NCBI GenBank assembly: GCA_027625915.1
Contig: JANTQA010000016.1
Location: 1,865,001 to 1,929,000, forward strand
Direction of reading: 5' to 3'
Origin: Anaeramoeba flamelloides
Lineage: Eukaryota; Metamonada; Anaeramoebidae
DNA length: 64,000 bases
Below the pieces are notes generated by a model that saw only the letters and a program-made list of their open reading frames with translations, was not told the DNA's origin and did not search any database. This document shows positions 36,601 through 46,600 of this stretch, piece after piece; the first letter of the stretch is position 1, and each line of letters starts with the position of its first letter. A program made the translations under genes and the position numbers.

Positions 36601-36868
36601 TTATTATTTGTCAAATAACTTCGGGTTGGTAATTTTGGTAGTTGTTTTTTTGGTTTCTTTGGTGGGGGTTTGTTTTGGGTACTTTCCTTATTGTTGTTAA
36701 GTATCGTTTTTGTTTTTATGGGATCAAGAAAAACTGTTCTTCTTTTTAAAGAAGGTTGTTTCAAAACTAAAAATATGATCATCAAAATATTGTGATAAAA
36801 AAAGAAAAAAATTTAAAAGGATCAACAAATTTTTTGTTTTGGAAAAGAAAAGTCATACCTTGAGACAT
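30638..36868 (-). CDS. Cytohesin-type ARF guanine-nucleotide exchange factor (Sec7-PH), five exons
   Basis: Exons (minus): 36868-36859, 36766-34984, 34070-33877, 31460-31120, 30931-30638; GT-AG throughout, phases 1,2,1,0 all agree; 873 residues. The first exon is 10 nt (MSQ plus one base). Residues ~20-130 are Pro/Lys-rich with PPPP and PxLP motifs (possible SH3 ligands), ~160-290 is a run of Lys/Glu/Arg pairs, ~330-430 is Ser/acidic. The Sec7 domain (~548-745) shows NLNPKKGILYCIENGIV, FRIPGEAQKIDRIMEAF with the catalytic Glu, and SFSMIMLNTDLHNP. The PH domain (~757-862) has [20 protein letters not shown], almost identical to the phosphoinositide-binding loop of human cytohesins, and DPCGIIPLEGV. 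It should load GTP on ARF at PIP3- or PIP2-rich membrane. The large N-terminal region replaces the usual short coiled coil. The family is certain; the joins are inferred but very well supported. Confidence 0.9.
31890..31990 (+). repeat. Repeat 'E' half copy
   Basis: TTTAAGGGACTAGTCTTTAT, then TTTTTAGGTAAATTTAAT and TTGCCAATTACTTA match the right arm of the 38985-39177 element read inverted. The opposite end is not found. Confidence 0.5.
32585..32820. other. Less AT-rich island with a 31-bp tandem duplication
   Basis: Within the cytohesin intron, this patch lacks the long A/T runs around it. CTGTCGAGTCGTTACTTGTA at 32727 is repeated 31 bp later as CTGTCGAGTCGGTATCTTGT, and ACCGAATC/ACCGAATT words recur just upstream. 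A 37-bp hairpin (AGAACTTTATAGAT / ATCTATAAAGTTCT) follows at about 32888-32922. No gene family recognised; satellite-like or a foreign insert. Confidence 0.5.
33262..33612. repeat. Mosaic palindrome family 'P', cluster 4
   Basis: Opens with GTGCCGTAGAGTGCCTAGC, then a long hairpin (TTCCAGAATTTAAAAGAATA / TATTCTTTTAAATTCTGGAA), then the boundary motif inverted (CTACGGCACTCCACAGCACT), AACACTTAACAAATAAAACAG units, a second hairpin around AAATAAAAAGAAAATTTATT, and a final CCTAGGCACTTGAGTGCACT. Confidence 0.75.
34071..34983 (-). other. 0.9-kb intron 2 of the cytohesin gene
   Basis: Donor TTTAGG|GTAATT at 34983 and acceptor TTTAAAAAG at 34071. AT-rich, with a run of over 25 A at about 34936-34963 on the plus strand. 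The 63-codon minus frame at 34568-34759 has no recognisable motif. Confidence 0.6.
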
Positions 36869-39800
36869 TAAAAAAATTTTTAGGAAAAGGAATTTTTAAT
36901 AAAACAAAAGTTGAAAAAATGAAATATCTTGTAATATAAACACTCGAATAAATCATAAGACTTTTACAAACAGTTTAAGTATAATCTAAGATTTTGAAAA
37001 TTGTCCAGAGCTTTCATACACTTCCAGCACTTAAACAGTGAAAATTTTTATGATAGAAAGATATTTGATTGGATTTAAGTGGCTGGCAAACGAAAAAAAA
37101 TCTTCTAGTAAATTTAAAGGAAAATTTAAAAAAATTTTACCAAATCTTGAAATTGAAAAATGGTGTAAAAATATGATTACTACAATACAAAACTTACTTT
37201 TAATACTATTTTCAGAAATGAATTATTTTTTTTAAAAGATGATCTATTTTTTTCATTTTTGAAAAGTTCAAAATCCAACATATTTCTGAATTATTCAAAA
37301 AAAATTATTTTCTTTGAGAGAAAATTGAAATCTTAATGTCTGTAAATGAAGTTTAGATTAATACACCTTAAAAATAGAACCAGTAAGTTCTCGAATAACC
37401 CCATTTAAAAAATCTACTTAATTTCAAAAAAAATACAATAATTATTTTAAACTTGTAAAAAATATATTTTTTTGATTCAAAGAACTGCTCAAATGAATTT
37501 TTTCTCATTATTGAATTAAAAAATCCAAGAAAAAGAACCAAACAATCAAATTAGAAATTCTCCCAAAATACTTTTTTAAAACCTGGAAAATTCAAAATAT
37601 AATCTAGAGAAATACTTTTTAATTTGATTATTTATAATCAATTATTAATAACCCAAATCTTAATTTTTTCAGTGAGTCATTAACAACCCAAAGATTAAAT
37701 GTATAAATATACTTTTCAATTATTTCTCAATTTTTTAAAGATTTTCAAACAAATAAAACAAATTCAAATAAATAATTCAAACAAAAAAATAATAGATATT
37801 ATCAAAAAAACTGATTTTAATCGGAAAAAGTTCATTGTTTATACTCTTAATAATTGAAAAAGAATAGTGAATAATCTTTTAAATTTCAAGAAATTTCATA
37901 ATTATTTGTGAATTAAATAGATGATCAATTTTTTCGTCTGATCTTGAGGGATTCAATAGTTGATTTATTTTTATTGTATTTTTAAAACAAGATTAAATTT
38001 TCAATTATTTGTTCATAAGGACTCTCTGAAATTACTAAAAGTGAGATTTCTTCAAAATTAAATTTTTTTTCTTCAAATTTGATCCGAAAAACTTAACCAA
38101 CAAAAAATGATCAGATGTTTTAACCGAAATATAATTGGCGAAAATATAATCTTTTAAAAATAATTATTTATTTCTTTAAATTTGATAAAAGAACTTATAT
38201 ATCGGGTTTGATTGTATCCTTATATAAATAATTACTCTATTACATTTGGGGAAAAAAATAACGAAGGGTTGCAAGTCACGTAATGTTTCTTTCAGAATTC
38301 TTGTACTTTGTTAATTAGATTTTTTGATTTGAAAGTAAAAAAGTCTCGAGGTTTATTGTTTAAACCGAGAAAAGGGAGTGTTTTGTATAAAGTCTGGAGT
38401 TTCTTCATAGTTCATAGATGTCAATCGGCAAATTAGTGTAAATTTTATTAGTTGTTTAAAATGAATTTTTTAAAATTGGTTTTTAAAAAACTGTATTGAA
38501 GAGTGTAACAATAACTCGAGAGCTATTTAAGAACAAATTATGATTTTTTGGGTTAACAATTGACATATTTATTTCATTTTCTTCAATTACCTAAAAAAAA
38601 AAATTAAATTTTTTAAAAGCTCCAAATAAAACCAAACAGAAGATAAAATTTCAATTTACAACCCAAAAAATCATATTTTTTGATTAATTTGTGTTCTATG
38701 CCAATTAATCTTACACTCTTAAATTTACATTTTGGAAAAAAAAAAATGAATTGATAAAAATTCATCTTTTTGAACAAATATTTAAAATCGATTCTGAGTT
38801 GAAGATCGATCAATCAAGAATCAAATAAGAAGAAACCACAGCCAACATTAGATAATCTCTTTTCAAATTTCAGGGAAATTAAGCCTTATTGGCTAGCTTT
38901 TCAGGTGAAAACACTGAAATTGTTGATAAAAACACTCTTGAAAAATATTCCAAAATCTCAGTTAAATTTACCCACAAAGAATTTCTTTAAGGGGTTAGTC
39001 TCTATTATTTTTTTTTGTCCAATTACTAAATAAGGATTTCTTATCTAGAAATAAGATTAATATGAAAATAAACAGGGTTTTTCAAATCTAAGTAATTGGC
39101 AAAAAATTTTCTCAATCTCAATTACATTTAGGTAAAAATGTTTAATCTAGACTAGTCCCTTAACAAAAAAATCGGAAATTTTGACAATTCCAAACATTTT
39201 TCGCTTTGTAACACTTCTTATATCCTACCAAAATTTGATTTTATTATTTCAAAATTTCCATTTCAAACTCATAAGCACAAAACAATTTCCTCAAGATGTT
39301 TTAAATAGTTTTTTATTATTACTTTTACAAGTTTGAACCTTTTTAATATTTCAATTTGTTCTTGAAAATCTCTTAAAGTTATTTTTATTTTTAAAAATTT
39401 TCATTCAAAGATCTCGAAGAAAAAATTATTTTTTTTGTTTTTGTTTGCTTTGGATTTTAACTTTGAAAATTATAAGGTTTTTGTTCAATTTCTTCAGTAA
39501 AGAAATTCTTTTTGATGAGTTAAAGGAAACTAACATAATAGTCAAACACTCCCCAGGGTGGGAAGGTCGTCCTTAAATGATCTTTAAAAAAAAAATTCAA
39601 ACTTTCTAAAATAACAATTAACAGTTCTTGTTGAATAAATGGGAAAAAATTTTCATAATGTTCAGTTTCTTTTTTCACCATAGAACAATCAAAAAAATAG
39701 ATTGAAGTTTGGGACACTCTTTAAAAAAGAAAAAAGAATAAGAAATTAAAAGTTTTTTCCGATTTATCTGGTATACAGAAGCAAAAAAGTTCGAACTCTT

Positions 39801-40654
39801 TCTCCAAAAAACCATTGTTTCTTTCTTTTTTCTTGTCATAAAAGTAAAAACCAATAAACTTTTAAAGACGGGAAACCAGTTAGAGTGGAAGAAAAGAACT
39901 TTAAACAATTTTGGTTCCAATTTTAAACCTTTTTGTTGAGAAAAGTTTCGATTATATCTTTTGAAAAATAAATAAAGTACTCACTTTTTAAAAAGAAAAA
40001 ACTCTTCAACAGATTTCTAAAATTCCTCGCTTTTTTAAAATGGTTTTCAAAAAGGTTCTATTTTGAAAAAATTTAAAAAAATGAAAAAGAGAATATCGAA
40101 CATTTCAAATAAACAATAGAAACCAAATAACTCCAAAAATTCCCTCTTTTGGAAAAAAGAACGTTCACAAAGATATTGAATGACTATTTTTGAATAATAA
40201 AAGTAACAAAATTTTCATCCAACTTTCACTACAAAGATCTTGCAAAATTTTATTTATTTAATTCGGAAAAGAGAGCGATATTTTCCATTTATGAATTGGG
40301 AAACTTTATCTCGTTTATTTAATTCTAAAGGTATTGTTTTTTTTGAAAAGAAGGATGAAAATATGGTTTAATTAATTTTGCAATTAATAGAAATCCAAAT
40401 TGCAATTACAAGATTACTTTTTTTCCTGAAAATTAAATTAAAAATTTTATTCAAAAAGAATTTCAAATTAGAACATTGAAGTAGCATAATACTGTAACGA
40501 AAAGTTTGACGTCCACCAATTCAAAAACATCAATTGTGAGTTAAACAAGATCATTTTTTCAATTTTAGCATTTTTACCCCCTTGTCAAATACTTAACCAA
40601 AACAACAACCTTCAACATTATCGATCTCTCACTTCCTTCATTTCAATTCTTAAA
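36869..40654. other. 3.8-kb gap between the divergent cytohesin and kinase genes
   Basis: AT-rich. The only defined element is the TTAA-flanked repeat E at 38985-39177. The 60-80 codon frames at 38613-39920 are Phe/Lys/Ile-rich and overlap on both strands, as expected for non-coding DNA. Promoters of both genes should lie here. Confidence 0.5.
38988..39173. mobile_element. Repeat 'E': small inverted-end element flanked by TTAA
   Basis: Left end TTTAAGGGGTTAGTCTCTAT and right end AATCTAGACTAGTCCCTTAA are inverted copies; inner parts (TAATTGGCAAAAAATTTTCT, ACATTTAGGTAAAAATG) match the half copy at 31890 inverted. TTAA on both sides suggests a TTAA target duplication, as piggyBac-type transposases make, though the ends start GGG, not the CCC of piggyBac itself. 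About 185 bp, non-coding. Confidence 0.55.
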
Positions 40655-43600
40655 ATGAACAAATTTGATGACAAAGAAGATTGGGAAAACATCTCATGGA
40701 TCTCCTCGAGTTCCCATTCTTCGTTAAATGAAGGCGAGCTAATTGAGGAAACAAATTCAAAATTAAATTTCTCAAAGAACCAGTATCGGGCAAGCTCACG
40801 CCGGAGTGCAACAGATCAATCGGTTGAGGTCTCCTCTGCAAAACGAATCAAAAATTCCAAAACAACAAAAAACAAAAGCCACAAGCCAACCAAGAGCACA
40901 AAGGACCACAATCCGCATTCCAAAACTCATGTTAAAAAACAACACACAAACATGAAAAAAAAAAAAAAAAAACAAATACATGTGAAAATAAAAACAAAAT
41001 TGAAAATTCAAAAGATTCTCCTTTAAACACCTTTTCACACCAGAGATTAAGTTCAGTGAAAAAACAAAAATCATTTAATTTTGGGGAGCAGTCTGTAATG
41101 CGTTCCTTTTTATTAATTCAAAAAAACTTTGAACAATTGAAAAGGGCAACAGATCGTGTACTCATAATCATCATACATGAAATCGAGGAAATTATGAAAA
41201 AGAATTTAGTGTTGAATAATCGAAGAGCAATTGGTATAAATAGGATCAGATCCGACAATTTGCTCCATAATAGAACAATCCAAAACAACTTCAGGGCCCG
41301 GAACTTTGATTATAATTATAAACGTGCTGAAAACAACAAAAGCAAAAACAAAAACAAAAACAAAAACAAAGGCAAAGGCAAAGGTAAAGGTAAAGGCAAA
41401 AGCGGGCGTTTTCAAAAACCGGTTTACAATGAAAAAATAAAAACAAAGGGCAACGGAGCCTTTCAAGAAGGTGGGAATCACTTTTATCAAAGTGGCAATT
41501 CTGGGAAAAAAAAATATCTCAGGTATTTGCATGATTTGTTGATGATCTCAAAAGAAATATTAAAAATCCCAATCGAGCAAATGTCCTCTGAAAAATTTGA
41601 AAAATATACAGAACAGGTACACCGCCGATGTCGAGGATGGGGATCAGATTGGCCAAACAAAAAAATATCAACAAAATTACTCTTTAATATAGCTAGAATC
41701 CTGAGAATGGTTCGGAGCGAAGAAAGCTTACCAGAATATCAATTATTTAAAAGATTAGCAACAACTTCAACAACTCAGTTTTCAAATTCCCCACCTTTGC
41801 ATTTATTAAATAATCTAACAAATAACAACAGCAACAATACTAATAATAATAGAGACAGTGTTGGCAGCCGTGGCAACAAAACTACAAATAAAAATAAAAA
41901 CAAATCCAAAGCAAAAGAGAACGGAAAATACAAAGGAAAAAGAAGTGGAAAGGTCAAAGGCAAAGATAAAAGCAAAAGCGGACATAAAAGCAATGATCAT
42001 GATAAAAACAAACGAAATAATAAGCCTTTTGATTTGGACAAATTAAAAAAAGAGTTAAATAAAGTAAAAAAAAACAAAATTAAAACCAAAAGCAATCATA
42101 CAAAGCAAAAAAAACAGAAACAAAATATAAGTAACAATAAAAAAAATATAAATAACAATAAACAAAAGATCAATAATAAATCAAAAAAAGTAAAAAAAAA
42201 ATCTTCAATTAGAGAAAAAAAGATCCAAAAAAAAAACTTAAATTCCAATAAAAATGATAATATCCAGGGAAACGAAGACGATAAGAAAAATAAACACAAT
42301 AATAATATTAACAGTAAAAGTAACAGTAACAGTAAAAGTAGAAGTAACAGTAAAAGTAACAACAAAAGCAACGGCAAAGAACAAGTAGAAAAAACAACTG
42401 ATCAAGAGGAATTTTATTTATTATGTAGAATGTGTGAATCCTTAGTTAGGGTTGATCTTTTAGAAGAACATAGTGAATATTGTGTTGTGGCTAATAAATC
42501 AAAAAGCAAATTAATATTATGTGATGATCGATTAAAAAAAATCATTGGTCATATTGATCATTCATTAAAGAAATGGAAATTAGAATTAAAAAAAAATCCA
42601 AATAAGAAAATAATTCAATGGAAAGTATTAATTTTTGAGAATTTTAAAATTTTTGGAAACTGGTAAGTAGAAATTTTATTTTTTTATTTTTTTATTTTTA
42701 TTTTGAAAATTATTATTTTACAAATAAATTTCATAAAAGTTTAGGAATTAGGAGAAGTGTTGAAAAGTGCCGTAGAGTACCGTAGAGTACCGTAGGGCGT
42801 CTAGTATTTTTTTTTAAAATTTGAAAGAATTTTGTAAAATATCTGATTTTACTCTACCCTTTTAAATTAAAAAAAAAAACATAACAGCAGTTTTTCTCGA
42901 GGCTTTCTGTTCATTTAGAAAATCGAGAAATTTTCTTGAGAAAACAGAAAACTTAATATCTATTTTTTTTTTTCATTTAAGAAATAAAAACAAAATTTAA
43001 TAAATTTTCTTTTATTTTTTTTTCAATTAAAAAAAAAAAAACTAACAACACTTTTTGAGAGTCTTAGTTTTTGTTGCGAAAATTCATTAATTTTCTAATT
43101 AAAATTGAAACTCTAGAAAAGTTAACAAAGATTTTTTTTAATATGATAATATTTGGTAAAAACCATAGATTTAACACAGTTCATTTAAATTAAAAAAAAA
43201 AACTAAAGATAAAGGAGAGAAACTAAAACCCCCCCCATCCATTGCAATATATATATATATATATATATATATACCTATTAAAACAAGTATTTGGAAAGGG
43301 AAAAGTTTTAAAAAACAGAAATTTACCATTAAAACAACTTTATTATTATAAATACTTTAATACTTAAAATTTCAAAAGTTTTAATTGTTTTTTATGTTCA
43401 CTTTTTTACAATCTCTTAATATCTCCAAAATCTAAAAAAATAAAACATCTTTTCCAAAAAACTGTAACGAAATACTCCCAAATATTTAACACACACACAC
43501 ACACACACACATACATACATACATACATATATATATTATTTGAACTTTACAATCATGTGATTTTAAATAAAACAAAAATAAAGAAATTAAATTGGATTAA

Positions 43601-46600
43601 TTTTCAAATTTCTATCTAAAAGTTATATTTGGTTTAAATGATCAATAAAAGATCACAAAATATTTTATAAAAAAATTTGTTCATATTTGAATCTCTTAAT
43701 TTTAATTTGTCCAAATATTAACAATTAAAAATAATTATAATTTCTATTTCTTAATTAAAAATATTTTAACAAAAAAAAATTATTATTATTACTTAATTAA
43801 TTCATTTTAAAATTATTATTAATCTGAATATAGCACATTTAATTTAGATTCAAGCACGCCCGATTATTTAAAATTAAGCAAAACTCTTATTAAAAGGGTA
43901 AGAAAACAAAAAATGCTGTTTGTTGATAAATGTGATTCAAATGATATTTGTTTATCGGAAAGGCTGGAAAGAGTAATGCAAGAAAAATCCAAAGCGCTGA
44001 AAGGTGTTCACCACACAACACCACATCTTGAAAGAACAAAAAAAACCCAGCAAATCATTGAAAAAAATGGAAATAAATCCAACATAAAAAATGAAAAAAA
44101 AAGCGTATTACAGTTCAATGAACTTTTAGGGTTGACACAGGAAAAAAATTCATTAAATATGAATGAAATTGGTGGTGGCGGTGATGGAGGTGATGATGAT
44201 GATGATCAAGAACCTATCAAAATTAAAAATAAAAATAAAAGTGTTTCTAATAGTGAAGAAAATAGTGATGCAAGTTATAATTCATCCAACAATTTGAACC
44301 ATATGATTAATATTAAAAGTAATAATGACCACGAAAACGAACACAAAAACGAAAACGAAAACGAAAACGGCAATGACAATGAAAATGACAATGACAATGA
44401 TAATGACAATGATAATGTAAGCTCTGAAAATAGTCAATCTCTATCTAAAATTAAGGAAATAAATGAAAAAAATAATTCGGAAAATTCAAAAAGAAAATCA
44501 CGAGAATTAAAGCAAATTGTAAAAAATTTTTCAAAAATTTCTGATTTCCAATTGATTAAAAAGATTGCGAGAGGTGCTTATGGTCGCGTGTTTTTAGCAA
44601 AGAAAAAAAAAACCGGTGATATTTATGCTTTGAAAGTTTTAAAAAAAGAAGATATGTATTTAAAAAATCAAGTTGATCATGTTACAAGGGAAAGGAAAAT
44701 TATGTCAAAAACCTCAAACCATAACCCCTATGTTGTTAAATTATATTATTCTTTCCAAACAAAAAAAAACTTATATTTGGTAATGGAGTATATGCCTGGC
44801 GCTGATTTGTTTAGTTTATTGCAAAAAGTTGGTGGTACTTTTAATGAACAAACTGCAAAACTTTATTTAGCTGAACTTGTTTTAATTTTAGAATTTGTCC
44901 ATTCCTTAGTAAAGATTTTTTTTCTTTTTCTTATTCTTTTTTCTTTTTCTTGTTTTTCTTATTCTTTTTCTTTTTCTTTTTTCAGCTCTTTTCTAGTTGT
45001 TTGAAATATTCTCGAAAATACCAGATAACCCAAAATACTCGAAAATTTTTTAACCACTTAAAAACACTTTTTGAAGAATTTTTAAGAAACTCTAGTGTTC
45101 AGGGATGAGTGTTTAAGTGAAATAACAATTTTGCTTTTAGACAAAATATTTTTTATTAAATTTTCTACTTTAAACTCCTCTGAGGAGTTTTTGATACTTT
45201 TTGAGTTTATTTGGGTATATTTGAGTCTATTAACACTTGTTAGCGTAAGCACGCGTATATACCAGGTTAGGTTTAAGAATGGTAAAAAACGTTTGAGTTA
45301 AGAATGGTAAAGTGTGTCTTGGATTATATTAGTTTAAATCAATAATTTTTATCGAATGCAAAGTTAAATAAGGATTGGTTTGGATTATCTAGAGTAGGGT
45401 AGGGTATGTGTATACACGATTGGATATTACCATGATATTTTCGAATTGTATTCAAGATTTCAAAATTTTCAGTAATGTTACACAATTATAAAATGTCTTT
45501 ACTATAGAAAACTAAATTAAGTTTCAAATACTTCTGATGGCTGTATCTATCTTAGACGCTCTTTTCGTTGGAAGCTTCAATTTTAGTCACTTCAAAATTC
45601 TCTCTTAAACAGATTAGATTGATCCTTTCATCTAATCCTTAACAATAAATCCAGAAAATTTCTTTACTAAGACATTTTTTCTCATTTTGATTAATATCAT
45701 CGAGTAATGTTCATAAATACTGCAGATATCTAAGATACCAATTCTTTTTGCACAAAATGAATGGAATACTATTTCTAAAAATTTTGTAATTTTGCAATTT
45801 TGCATTTTAAGCTCCATTTCAAAATCATTGACACATTAAAAATCAAATTTTGAAAATAAATATTTTTATAAAGAAAGTTATCTATTATAATAAAAAAATT
45901 ACTATTTTAATATTCAGTTCTATACACTAGAAATATTTGTTTTTCATCTAAAAAAAAAATAAAAAAAAATAAAAAAAAAAAATTGGGACATTTATTATGA
46001 AATTTAGTTTATGTTTTCGGTCAAAAAAAATATATTCTATAAAATTGTAATTTTACCCATAAACTGGGTCTAGGAACACTCTGGTTTATTACAAGTTCTT
46101 GAAAAAGTATTTTTTGATTGTTTAAAATATTTTCGAGAATATTTGATAGATTCCTTTTTCCTTTGATTTAGATCAAAAATATTTTTTCTAATTTACCTTT
46201 AGGAAAAAAAACTTCAACATGGTTTTGAATCGGGAACCTTAATACTACCAATAGAAACCCGGAAACGAAAAGTTTAATCAATTAATAGAAGAAACAAATT
46301 AACTTCAAAGAATAATCCATTATATTATTTTCAATCAAATCAACAAAAAAAATTTAAATCTAGTTCCGATTATCAAAATGGTGATGAGTGGTTTTGGAGA
46401 TCCTCAAAAATATATCAATTTATTGAACTAATTTTTAATAATTGATTAATCAAAAAAAAAAAAAACATACATAAAAGTTATTATTTTTAAAAACTGTTAT
46501 TGTGGCTGAATCCTTCATTTTGTCTTTAATAATTTATTTTTTCTTTTATTAATTGATCTTAGTTTTCATTTTCATGTTCTATTTAAACTAAAATTCAAAA

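Larger units (their letters stand above)
42663..43854 (+). other. 1.2-kb intron 1 of the kinase gene
   Basis: Donor AACTG|GTAAGTAG, acceptor TAGATTCAAG, joining to read FGNCTPDYLKL. It contains palindrome cluster P5 (42764-43140), a TA microsatellite (43244-43273) and an AC/ATAC microsatellite (43491-43544). Confidence 0.6.

Noticed and set aside
43491-43544. Microsatellite as a promoter or telomere-like signal
   Set aside because: Simple AC/ATAC/AT repeat inside an intron; no further support.
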